64,000 bases of DNA, taken from assembly GCA_004431415.1 (NCBI GenBank), contig QPMI01000493.1:124001-188000 (forward strand), in the 5' to 3' direction. A model generated the notes under the pieces. The model was not told where the DNA came from, searched no databases, and worked only from the letters and a program-made list of their open reading frames with translations. Of this stretch, positions 36,455 to 46,951 are shown piece by piece (within the stretch, counting starts at the first letter, position 1; each line of letters begins with the position of its first letter). The stretch is from Cyanophora paradoxa (Eukaryota; Glaucocystophyceae; Cyanophorales; Cyanophoraceae). The translations under genes and the position numbers were made by a program.

Positions 36455-37052
36455 GATTATTTCTTTCCCACTAAAAGATCTAGAGCTTACTGCACGGCCT
36501 AGACTAAGCTGCCTAAGCTGGGTGCGGTTGAAAATTTCGCGAGCTAGCGCCTGATTAAGTGCTGCGCATTGCGGCATGCGCAGATTAAGTGCTAGCGGTT
36601 GAAAATCCAGATAAAGTGCTGCGCATTGCGGCATGCGCATGTGCACGTGAGGTATATATACGTACAATTCGCAATCGAGTCGAGTCTTCGTCTTGGCATC
36701 AAGACCCACTTAAAGCTTGTCAATCTAGACACCGCCCAAATGAGGCGCTCGTGATCATCGATATCGAGGGGGTCTAGATAGATCTCGGGGGCAGTGAGGG
36801 CGTCATCTGCCGCAGTGCAGTACTAGCATGCGATCACCCGCGCAGGCGGGAGTCGCTAATTTAGAGCTCGAGTCCCAGCGGCGCCTCCACGGCGCCGGCG
36901 TCGGGTCGACGTTGAGATCGGCCCCAAGCCTACGGGGTACACGTGGTGGGATTATTTCTTTCTGAGTACTAGATCTATAGCTCGAGACTACTGCACGGCC
37001 TAGACTGATCTGCCTAAGCTGGGCACAGTTTCACAAGAGCGCTAGCGCCTGA
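36455..37052 (+). repeat. ~100-bp direct repeat, two copies about 500 bp apart
   Basis: 36455-36553 and 36950-37052 both run from ATTATTTCTTTC through GATCTA, ACTGCACGGCCTAGACT, CTGCCTAAGCTGGG and end GCTAGCGCCTGA, with scattered mismatches. The second copy runs directly into the duplicated ABC 3' end at 37048. Confidence 0.75.
36554..36640 (+). repeat. Short direct repeat AAGTGCTGCGCATTGCGGCA
   Basis: Copies at about 36557-36582 and 36614-36639, both continuing TGCGCA. The spacer repeats GCGGTTGAAAAT, also found at 36524. Confidence 0.75.
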
Positions 37053-37107
37053 GGTGGACGAGGAAGCGCTGGGCGAGGGCCCGGGCCGCCTCGAAGGCGG
37101 CCCGGGC
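37048..37107 (-). pseudogene. Extra copy of the ABC transporter's last coding segment
   Basis: On the minus strand this encodes [19 protein letters not shown] followed by TAG, the same residues and stop as the true C-terminus at 37238-37175, with a few base changes. No upstream transmembrane sequence and no clear acceptor are seen, so it is either a duplicated remnant or an unused alternative last exon. GGGATCGACG-type repeats lie between the copies (37113-37165). Confidence 0.65.
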
Positions 37108-37174
37108 ATCCGTCGATCCCGAAGTTTTGGTCGATCCCGATGCCTTTTCGTCGATCCCCAAGTCCACCCTGATC

Positions 37175-40100
37175 CTACCGCCTGAGGTGGACGAGGAAGC
37201 GCTGGGCGAGGGCGCGGGCGGCCTCGAAGGCGGCCCAGTAGGCGAGGAGCACGCCGACGTTGGGCCACTGGTTCGCGAACGCGAAGCCGTAGTAGGCCAT
37301 CACGTCCTCCCCCGTCTGAGGTGGGAAAGAAGGGTCAAGGTTTGGCGTGGGGAGGGATGGGGCAATCGAAAAGTAAGGACGTAGTAAGTTTGAGAAAACC
37401 GGTTATAATTGAAGTATATAAATATATATACGTAATGATTTAACGGAGGGAAGAGGGGAGGGGGCACCTGGTAGGCGCAGTCCGGCTCGCCCTCGCACGA
37501 GAAGGCCTGGCCCTGGACCTCGTTCGCGATGAGCGACTCCAGGGGGTACCGGTACCACTGCGGCGCGTGACGTCAACGGAGTATATATAAGGGGGTAGAT
37601 GAGCGAGGGGGGTACCAGGAGGTAGGCCATCCACCTCCAGCCTTGCGGGATGTTGGGGACGGGAATCTGCGGCGGCGAGGCTCAGAGAAGATGTGTGCAC
37701 AAAGCTAACGAAGATCTGAAGCCAGCCTGCCGCACCATGAACCCGTTGAACTGCGAAAAAGCGATCAGAGCAGCGCAAGAATATTGATACTCGAGCTGCA
37801 GATGGCAGAGTGCTCTATAGCTCGCACAAGCTTAGGCGGCGCACCATGTCGAGGAGGGACTGGACGAAGGGCGCGATGGTGTACGCGATGTCCCCCGACG
37901 GGCACACGAAGCTGCGCAGGCGCGGTGGCGGTGTCAGTTTGTGCTGAGAAGGCGGGATCGGCCCCACAGACGGCGCTAAGACTCTTAACGGACTGGCGGG
38001 CGGCGGCGAAGAGCTCGAAGGTCACAGTGAGCTTGGGGATCGACGGAAAGACTTCGGGATCGATGGAAGGAAGGGGGCGCACGCGAGCATGGAGGCAAAG
38101 GACTGGCAGGCGGCGGTGAAGACGGCCGAGACGAGGAAGAAGAAGCCGAAGCGCGCGCCGCCGTCCGCCCCGCTCATCCCCGAGAGCCAGTCTTCGAGAT
38201 GAAAGAGGCGGATCAGAAAGATTTCGGAAATTCGAACGAGGGCGGGGCGGGGTTCGGTCTCGCGGGCGCACAGATGACGAGGGAGGAGAGGAGAACGGTG
38301 AGGGCGTAGAAGGGCGCGTTCGCCAGTGCGTCTGCGGCGGCGCCGTTCTGAGAACACCGTATTCTAAAAGCACGAAAGGCCGAACGAACCGGAGACGTGC
38401 GCGGCGAACGACTTGTACATCCCTGCATCCATTGTCAAGTTCTGCTCCGCTATGCTCTGCTCTGCTACGCTACGCTGTGCTATGCTCCGATCGCTCCGAC
38501 CCTGAGCGAGCGGCTTTGGACGGCGCACCCATGGCCCGCTCGCGGTAGTAGACGGCCCGCGTCGACATCTTCGAGGCGATCGAGCCGACCGCCAGCTGCA
38601 TCTGTACATGCGGAAAGGGATTCGAGAGTTAAAAGATCAGATAGCCAAGAAATAAGGAAGGATTAGAATTAGGAATAGAGTGAGAAATTAAACGGAGGGC
38701 TAAGAGCTAAAGCATGGAATCCAAGGCTAGTTGACGGCCGCGGGCCGGGGGCGGGCGGACGTGGAGGGTCATGATGAGGTAGCACATGGAGACGCGCATC
38801 CGGGCGTACGCCTGCGAGTAGCCCATCCGCCAGTACTCCGTCCCGATCAGGAAGCAGATGAACATCGTCTGCGAAACGAGGCCTCAATAAAGCGTGGGAC
38901 AGAGGAGGCAGATCTAGAGTAACGGGAAGGAAGGGCGGACGGTGAGGAAGTTGGTCCAGAACTCGCTCGGCTGGCGCCAGAGGTGCCGCCAGTTGCGCGC
39001 CGTCAGCACGCGGATCTGAACCCGCCGCCAGATTCAGGCTCGACTTCGCGATCGACGGAGAGTGCGGAGCGGCCGCACCTGCGTGCCGAGGCCGCTGGCG
39101 TACATGTGCTTCATGGGCACCTCCCCCGCGCCCGGCGCGCCGGCCGCGAACCTGCGCTCCTCCTCCGCCAGCCGCTGCGCATGCACGCGAGTCGCCGTCA
39201 GTGCCGAGCTGAAGGAGAGCATCGAAGCCGAGCGCAGACGCCGAGAACCTACATGGAAGCTAGAGCAAGGACATAGATGAAAGCATCTTCGTTCATAGAA
39301 TCTAAGCTTAGCCCAGCGCCACGCACCTCGGCCATGCGGCGGCAGAGGTCGGAGCTTTTGTACGCCGCCACGAGCGCCTCCCCCAGCTCCTCCTCCTGCA
39401 CGGCAGGCAGGAAGTTCACTTCGGGATCGACGGAAAGACTTCGGGATCGACGGAAAGACTTCGGGATCGACGCACGGAGGAGCCGGCAGCAGCACGGGCG
39501 GGGGCGGCCTTGCCCTGCGCGATCTCGAGGAGCAGGTCGGCGGGGTTGCGGTGCGCCGGGAGCTCGTAGCCGAGCCGCTCGAAGTAGGAGAGGACCGTGG
39601 CGCTGCGGGCGCCTGCGCGCGACGCGCCGCGATCACGTCGGGGTTCAAGCTTAAAGGCTACTGATATGCAGAGGGCGACTGCTTAAGCTCAAGGGCGACT
39701 TGAAGGCGTTACTGGTGCCTACGCTTAAGGGCGACTGAGATCTAGATGCGACTGATATGCAGAGGGCTACTGGGGCGACTGATATGCAGAGGGCGACTGA
39801 TATGCAGAGGGCTACTGCTTAAGCTTAAGTTGCGGTTCAAGCTGAAGGGCGACTGGGATGGAGGGGGCGTCCGAGGGCACCCGTCCGACTTGGACTTAGA
39901 CTCGGGATCGACGGAAAGACTTCGGGATCGATCGAAAAAAGGGCGTGGCGATTATATACATATATAGAGGGCGTCCGAGGGCACCCGTCTCGCCGAAGTA
40001 GCAGACGCGGCCGCCGCGGCGCAGGAGGAGGAGGTGGTCGAACGCGTCGAACACGTCCGACGAGGGCTGGCTGCGCGCGCGGAAATGTCGGAATAGTTGG

Positions 40101-43100
40101 AAGAGCGAGCTCGAGAGAGGACCGAGCCGGCTCACTGGATTGTGCAGACTGCGCGGAGAACAAACGCTCGGGTCAGGGGACGGTCGCACGCGCCGCCCAT
40201 GCCGGGGGCTTCGGAGGAGGAGATCTAGATGGGGTAGAAGGCTTATTATAGGGCTTATTATATTATAAGATAAGCATCAAAACGTGCGACGGTAAGCTTC
40301 TTCTTCTGAGCGAGCGCGCGGGCGAGCGCGCGCGCACCGACGGTCTGGCCGCGGTCGCAGAGCCGCCGGACGAGGCCGACGAGGGCCGAGGCCGCCACCG
40401 CGTCCAGCCCCGTCGTCACCTCGTCTGCCACCGCGTCCAGCCCCGTCGTCACCGTCGCGCTTTAGTACATATATATAGAACCTATATTAACGAGGTGTTC
40501 TATATTAACATTAGATCTAGATTGTTGTTGTGTGTTTCTTAATATAGATCCAGCCCCGTCGTCACCTCGTCTGCCGTCGCGGGGCGCTTTAGTATATATA
40601 GAGCCCGGGACGTCCGACGGCTGGAGTTGATATGGAACACCGAGTGCAAGAAAGGCGCGCGTGCCTCTATAGGCTATCTGTTCATCTGGCCATCGAGGGG
40701 CGGGCGGGGCGGGCGGGGCGGGCGGGCACCGAGGAAGAGGACGGCGGGGCGGGCGACGAGCTCCATGGCGATGCAGACGCGCTTGCGCATCTGCGTGGGC
40801 GCGGGCGGAGTTAGCGAAGTCGGACATGTACAGGTCCGGGAGGCGGGAAGCGCAAGGACGCGCCTCGAGCGAGGCGCCGGAGATGAGGGCGTCCGCCGAG
40901 TCGGCGAGGCCTGCGCACGCGCGCAGTGTCAGAGTCGACAGAGGCGGCGCGCAGGCCCCGGATTCCCGAATTCCCGCCGACTCACCGACGTCGGAGAGGG
41001 ACGAGTCGGCGAGCTCGACCTTGCGCTCCGCCTGCGAGCGGACGCGCGCGCGGTGCGCGTCAAACGCTGAAGGCTTCGGAGGAGGAGATGGGGTAGAAGG
41101 CTTATTATAGGGCTTTATAATAAGATAAGCATAAAACTTGGGCGCGAATCGAAGCCAGCTTAAGCTCGTGGCTTGTGGGGTCCGGTGGCGGTTACGAGAA
41201 GGGAGGAAGCGCACGGGGATGCGCTGGTTCCAATGCTTAATGGGGGGAAGAAAGCCAGCTTCTGGATTCCAAATGTTTTAAAAAGGCATCTTAAAGTCTC
41301 CCCGAGGCTTAAAGTCCCTTCTGAGCTTCGAGCGCACCGGGAGGCGCTCGTCGAGGCGGAGCATGGCGGACATGACGACCGCCTCGCGGACCGTCTGCGT
41401 CGGGAAGAGCTCGTCGAACTGCCCCCGCCCGCGGCCGTCCGCGCCCCTCGGTCAGACAGGCGGCTGCAGACAGACAGACAGCCTCCAGCTGTTTAATATT
41501 ATTATATATATGTTGTTGTCGTCGTTCTGTGCGCTCGACCGGCTTTGAAGTTCACCTGCTCGACGTAGGCGACGAGGCGGTTGAAGAACTTGTCGCGGGG
41601 GCGGCCGTTCAGCGCGACGGCGCCGCCCAGCCTGCCGCCCGTCTTCCGGCCCGCCAGCACGTCCAGAAGCGTCCTGCCCCGTCCCGAGCCGCGCGTCAGT
41701 CAGCCGAGAGAGAAAGAGAGAGGGAGGGAGGAGCAGCGCACGTCTTTCCGCCGCCCGACTGGCCCATGAGCTTCGACACACTCACTCCGATCAGCAAAGC
41801 GCAGAAGCAAAGCAAAGACGACGGCGCAGTACACGTACCGCCAGCATCATGCCGGAGGAGGCGAAGCCCGTCACGCCGTCCAGAAGGACCTTGCGTGTCT
41901 TGGGGCGGCCGCCCGGGCGCAGCCGCGACAGCGCCCGCAGCGCCGAGGCCAGCGCCCCGCCCTTCCCTTCTCCTCCTTCGCCGCCCTCCAAGTCCTCCTC
42001 CTCTTCCTCCTCCACTTCGACCTGAGCGGACCTCAGCGCGAGTCGAAAATGAATCGAAGCTTAAGAAAGAAATATAGGGCACTCGCCTCGTATTTCACGT
42101 CACGGAAGGTGAGGAGCGCGGGCGGCGGGGCCGAGGCTGCGGCCTGCGCCCCGCCCGTTTCCGGCTGGCCCTTAAGCTTCTTCGACGGCTCCGCGATCGT
42201 CGGGGCGGGCTTGGCCGGCGGCTCGCCCGCCGCCGCATCCTCCGCCTCGCCCTCCTCGTCGTCGGCGTCCGGCGGGGGGAACTCGCGCGGCGGGCGCAGG
42301 AAGGCGACGCCCAGCCAGGCGATGAAGAGGAAGGCCGCCCAGAACAGCGTGGAGACCGCCAGGTCGTACCTACATCAATATTTATTTTGTAGCGCTACTT
42401 TCAACTTTTGATTGCGACCTGAAGACGCACCCCGCCCAGGAGTAGTCCGTCTGCATCGCGAACGAGTCCAGCGCGGTGCGGCCGACGTCGTACCCCTTCT
42501 CGTCCACGACGTCGTGGAGCTCCGCGACCGAGAGGGCCTCCAGGGGGTACCGGAAGATCGAGACGTCTGCGGCCGCCGTCAGACAGACGAATCCGAGACG
42601 CAGAGAGGGCCTAGGCCTGGGCGCGGGGCGCACAGTAGAGCCAGATCCACGGCTTCGGGATCCTGCGCGCGGGCGGGTATATTACAAACAGCTGTTAAAT
42701 TACAAAGAGCGGTTCTATTTTATTCTAAAGAAAGAAAGCGCTTCCTCGGGCTTCAGGGGCACTTTAGAGCGGTTCTTCAACAAAGAGCGGTTCTATTATA
42801 GCGGCGCACAGGGAGCGGGGCACGAGGAAGCCGGCGAAGAGGTTCATGGCGGAGGGGATCATAGCGGAGAGGAGCGCCGCCACGTCGGGGCGGTGCACCG
42901 CCGAGCAGATCGCCCTGGACGGAGAATAGAGTGAGCGAGGGTGAGCGAGGACAATCTCAAGATCCCAGAGCTAAAGTGGATATATATAGCCCTGGGCGAA
43001 GCCCGGGATCGCGATTGCGCACATGACGATGCCGTCGGAGCAGAGGCGAATGATGAAGTGGCCGTAGACGAAAATGCCGAAGCGCGCGCCGGCGACTCCG

Positions 43101-46100
43101 GGCTGTGCGGGGGCGGGGCGGAAGTCGCGGTTGGCCTCAGAGACTTCGGAAAGAAAGATCACTCCGGCCTGGTGGTGGGGTGGGGCGGGGCGGGATGGGG
43201 CAGATCTAGAGCGGGTCCGGGGATCCTAGTACAGTTGACCTAGCCCCAGAGATGTAGATCTAGAAACCAGAAATAAGGCAGACGACTTCAAAACAAACGC
43301 GCCTGGAACCCGGCGGCGAAGAAGGCGACGGCGCTGTAGAGGAGGACCTCGGCGAGGGAGAAGGGCACGCCCACGACCACGTCCGCCAGCAGCCACTGAA
43401 AGAGTCGAGGAGGAAGTGAGAGGCGAAGTGAGGTAGTAAAATCGACCAACCGTGAAGGAGCGGTAGTAGGCGCGCGTGTGCTGACCCTCGTACACGGCGC
43501 GGTCCGCGTACCAGGGCTCGATCTTGGCGAGGCCCATGAACCCGAAGCTGGGGAGGGGAGCCGGGGTGTCAGGTGTTGGTTAGGCTGGGACCGGGATGGA
43601 GGAGGGAGGAGGGATTTCGGGCACTTCATGACGCCTGCGACACCGGCGTCAGGGGCCGCGGCCGCGAAAACAGAGGGACGGAGGCGGAGCTCGCGGGCGC
43701 GCGCACCGAGGCTGATGAAGGAGACTCGATCCAGGCATCCTGAAGAAGAAGAGACTCGTGTGGTCAACACGCAGGCAGGCGCGGCGGGCCGGTCGCGATC
43801 GGTCGTGCGGACCGTCGAGCGTGTTGGGGCGCTTCAGGAAGAGCGTGCCGGCGATGACAGCCAGCAGCAGCGACTGGACGTACCTGGCCTCGCGATCGGG
43901 CCGACGTGAGCCGCAAAAGGAAAAAGGCGGGACTGAAGTAGGGCACCGGGCGACGAAGAAGGACTGCATGCGCCACGTGAGCTTCCAGCGGCGCCCCGCG
44001 AGCAGCGCCAGCTCCCGGACCGCCCCGTTCGCGTACCGCCGCCCGAACTGCGGAGGAGACGTCGCCCGCCCCGCTCACATAAGGCGGCGTCCGATTTCGG
44101 ACTCAGCCTCGGAGCGCACCCGCATGGCCTCGGAGGGCGCGTCGACGAGCTCGCCGGCGGCCTGCTTGGTCTCCAGCTGGCGCACCTCGGCGTCCACCGC
44201 CGCGAACTCGGGCGAGCTGCGGCCATGAGCCAAGCGAGCAGCTGAGGTTCAAGCGGAGCGGTCCGGGCGCACTTGCGGTAGGCGCGGGCGAAGTGGCGGG
44301 CGACGGGCGCGACGCCCTCGAAGCCCGCGTACTGCCGCGCGCTCTCCGGCGTCACCATCGCCTGCGCGCGGGAGTAGAGTTAGCACTAGGTTCCAGGCCT
44401 TTCGAGCTTCGCTAAGGAGGGAAGTGGAGTTAAAGTAAGGGCCGACTTGAGGACTTCGACTCGAACTTGAGATGAGCCTAATTATAAGTACCTGAAGGAA
44501 GTCGGGGGCGGTGATGGAGGGCGGGCAGCGGAAGCCGAGACGCTGGAAGTAGGCGAGGGGGGCGTCCCCGGCGGGGCCCCAGTACAGGAGCCGCCCGCCC
44601 CGCGAGAGGAGCGCCACCTCGTCGAACGCCGCGTAGGCCTCCCTGCGGCGCGCGCGCTGAGCATTCAAAGGATATAAATATGGCGATGGGGATATTTTAC
44701 GATACAGCTTAAGCTTTAATCGTGCGCAGAACCCTTGTAACGCTTTGCGTGAATTTAAGCTTGGCGCACGCGGAGGGCTGGAGGAGGGTGGCGAGGACGG
44801 AGCCGCCGCCGTCGGCGACGGCGCGGAGGGCGCGGCAGAGCTCGAAGGCCGCCGTCGCGTCCAGGCCTGCCGGCGGGGCCGGGCGGGCGGGGTCAGCGGC
44901 GCGCTAGCAGCTCAAAACGTGATAGCTCAAAACAGATGAAATGTGACGGCTGAGAAAGGCTCCAAATGATGCCGCACCGTTGCTGGGCTCGTCGAGGAGG
45001 AACAGCGAGGCTGCGGGGCGGGTCACGCCAGCTCAGAAATCTCAAAGACGCGTTCGACAGAGCCCATCGTCACCTGTGCCCATCATCTCCACGCCGATGC
45101 TGAGGCGCCGCTTCTCGCCCCCGCTCAGACCCCGGACCGTCGCGTCTGTCCCGGCGCCCGCCCTTGCATCAGCAGTGCCGAGCGGACCGAGCAGCCGGTG
45201 CGCGCGCACCGCCCACGGGAGAGTCGGCGACGTGCGTGAGCCCCAGGGTCGCCAGCACGCGCTCCACCTTCGAAAAAACGAGTGAGAAACGGATCGACCT
45301 GGATCTTAGATGGGAGGGGGCAGGCGGGCCTTGGTCTCGACCTCGCCGGCGATGGCCGAGGGGGCGCGGCACGACCCCCCGAACTGCAGCGTCTCCCGCA
45401 CCGTCAGCAGCGCTGCCGAGGTCGAAAGATCGAAAGAACCGCTCAGCGATTTAGATAGACAGATCGAAGCGTAAGCGAAGCGCAGGGAAAGGAGGTGAAA
45501 CTTAAGCTTAAGCTTAAGCGCAAGGGAGCGGTTCGTCCAGCTCAAGGGGAAGCTTAAGCGAATTCGAATTGCTGAGGGAAGGGAATGGAGGGAGAGGAGA
45601 GGGCCGCACGGTAGTGCCTGTCGTCGCCCTGGTCCACGAGGGCGATGCGGCGGCGGAGGCCTGGGACCTGCGGGAACGGGCGTGCATTAGCTGAGAAGAC
45701 TCCAAAGAATCTCTATTGATTATAAGACGGAAGATGGAAGAGGGGGAGTGCATAAATAAGCTAAAAAGACTCCAAAGAATCTCTCATTGAGAAATGATAA
45801 GATGGAAGATGGAAGAGGGGGCTGCATAAATAAGCGAAGGAAGGCGCGCGCGCCTGCTTGGGGGGCAGTCCGTTGTAGAGGACGGTGCCGCCCATGAGGC
45901 CGGGGCCCAGCTCGCTGGTCGCGCGGGCCAGCAGCTTGAGCAGCGTCGACTTCCCGGAGCGGGGAGGACCCAGCAGCAGCGTCGCACGGCCCGGCTGCGA
46001 GGGGGAAGGGGAAGGGGTTGAGGAGGGGCGAGGGGAGGGGGGGGGTGGGAGGGGGAAGGGCGGGGAAAGTGGAGGAGGGGGTGGGGCGGAGAGGGAGAGG

Positions 46101-46951
46101 GGGGACCGGGGGGGTGGGGGGGGGGGCTGGGGGTGGGGGGATGGGGGGGGAAGGTGGAGGAGGGGGTGGGGCGGAGAGGGAGAGGGGGACCGGGGGGTGG
46201 GGGGTGGGGGGTGGGGGGGGAAGGTGGAGGAGGGGTGGGGCGGAGAGGGAGAGGGGGACCGGGTGTGTGTGTGTGGGGGGGGGGGGGGGCGGGTGTGGAG
46301 GGGGGGAGGCGAAGTGGGGTTGGGGATGCAAATGGGTAGGGGCGGAGGAGGGGTGAAGGCGGAGGGGTGGGGCAGAGAGAGGGGGAGCGGAGGAGGGGCG
46401 GAGGAGGGGAGAGGGGAGAGGGGGCGCGGGAGGAGGAGAGAGGGAGGGGGGAGGGAAGGGAAGAAATGGGGGGGGGGAAGGGGGAAGGGGGGGGGCTTAC
46501 GGAGAGGCAGCCGGTGATGCCGCGCAGAACGGGCCGCCGCTCGACGGCGGCGCCGCAGGGCCCGCCCCGCCGCAGCTTCTCGGCAGCCCACGCCCAGGGC
46601 GACGCCGTGAGGATCGTCTCGTACGGCGGGGCCGGCCCCGCGCCGCCCTCGGGCTCCGGCGCGCGCTCGGAGTCCGCGGCGAAGGTCAGGTCCCCTGCGG
46701 CCTCTCAGGAGGGAGGGGTACGTAGAATCGGGGGGGGTACGCACGGAAGGTGACGGCGAGGGAGCCCTCGCCGAGGCCGCGGGCGCGGGCGTCGGCGATG
46801 CTGTCCAGAATCATGGTCTTGGCCTTGACGAGGGGGGCACGGCGGGGCGGGGCGCCCCGCAGGGTCGGCGGCGCCGGCGCCCCGTCGGCGGCGGGCAGGG
46901 GCGGGCCTTCTTCCTCCCCGGGTACGCCGAAGTCTCCTGCTCGGCGGTCAT
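37175..46951 (-). CDS. Full-size ABCG/PDR-type ABC transporter, more than 25 exons
   Basis: A membrane pump with order NBD1-TMD1-NBD2-TMD2. Start is taken at ATG 46951 (MTAEQETSA); stop TAG 37175-37177 after [11 protein letters not shown]1: [18 protein letters not shown] (about 45980-45925), [29 protein letters not shown] (about 45140-45075), LFLLDEPSN joined to [23 protein letters not shown]1 lies at about 44050-42300 ([43 protein letters not shown]). A charged linker leads to NBD2: [88 protein letters not shown] joined to [15 protein letters not shown]2: [63 protein letters not shown]. The NBD2 signature (GASLEA before RKRV) lacks a clear SGG and its exon join does not resolve. It is divergent from the PKS-NRPS gene, so metabolite export is a reasonable inference. 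Confidence 0.9.
39419..39473 (+). repeat. 20-bp minisatellite with TTCGGGATCGACGG core, in ABC introns
   Basis: Nearly three units of TTCGGGATCGACGGAAAGAC in an intron of the transporter. Related single or double units occur at 38034-38070, 39900-39935, 42651-42664 and, in inverted form, 37113-37165. Confidence 0.85.
39660..39835 (+). repeat. Imperfect tandem repeat with GATATGCAGAGGGC core, in an ABC intron
   Basis: At least four units of CTGATATGCAGAGGGCGACT/CTACT mixed with CTTAAGC and AGGGCGACT words in the intron between the NBD2 exons [12 protein letters not shown] and [14 protein letters not shown]. Confidence 0.75.
40206..41137 (+). repeat. ~70-bp direct repeat in two NBD2 introns
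   Basis: 40206-40283 and 41069-41137 share GGCTTCGGAGGAGGAGAT, GGGGTAGAAGGCTTATTATA, then GGGCTT and ATAAGATAAGCAT, with a small insertion in the first copy. They flank the signature/Walker-B part of NBD2. Confidence 0.8.
40394..40575 (-). repeat. Three copies of the DEVTTGLD coding segment at an ABC splice acceptor
   Basis: On the minus strand, GACGAGGTGACGACGGGGCT-type copies occur at about 40575-40549, 40453-40427 and 40426-40394. Two of them (ending near 40575 and 40425) are each preceded by GCAG and can act as 3' splice sites. Only the third gives the normal protein [15 protein letters not shown], with the acceptor at 40425. Confidence 0.75.
46003..46499 (-). repeat. ~500-bp polypyrimidine (C-rich) intron of the ABC transporter
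   Basis: Plus strand is G with scattered A/T; the sense strand is therefore C-rich. It separates exon [20 protein letters not shown] from the NBD1 Walker A exon. A short (GT) run lies at 46264-46274. Long open frames on both strands are composition artefacts. Confidence 0.8.

Larger units (their letters stand above)
35814..37174. other. Region between convergent WD40 and ABC transporter genes
   Basis: About 1.36 kb with no firmly identified gene. It holds the 3' ends of both neighbours, a possible minus-strand coding fragment at about 36010-36250 (frames giving NALYPLISSLRNIYRLTSHV and, in another frame, FFAKCDRPARAQIENEEEG), several direct repeats, and a copy of the last ABC coding segment. 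The fragment has no clear start, splice sites or family. Confidence 0.5.

Noticed and set aside
35950-36709. 252-codon minus-strand frame as one gene
   Set aside because: It crosses direct repeats and AT-rich non-coding sequence with no consistent protein character; only a short part near 36010-36250 looks coding-like and is noted as a weak finding.
45480-45530. AAGCTT/CTTAAG run as a telomere-like repeat
   Set aside because: Only about three units, inside an ABC intron, and not of a telomeric TTAGGG type.
45720-46744. Pro/His-rich 'gene' (327 codons) across the polypyrimidine tract
   Set aside because: It runs through the C-rich intron. The genuine exons at its ends ([20 protein letters not shown] and [11 protein letters not shown]) belong to the ABC transporter.
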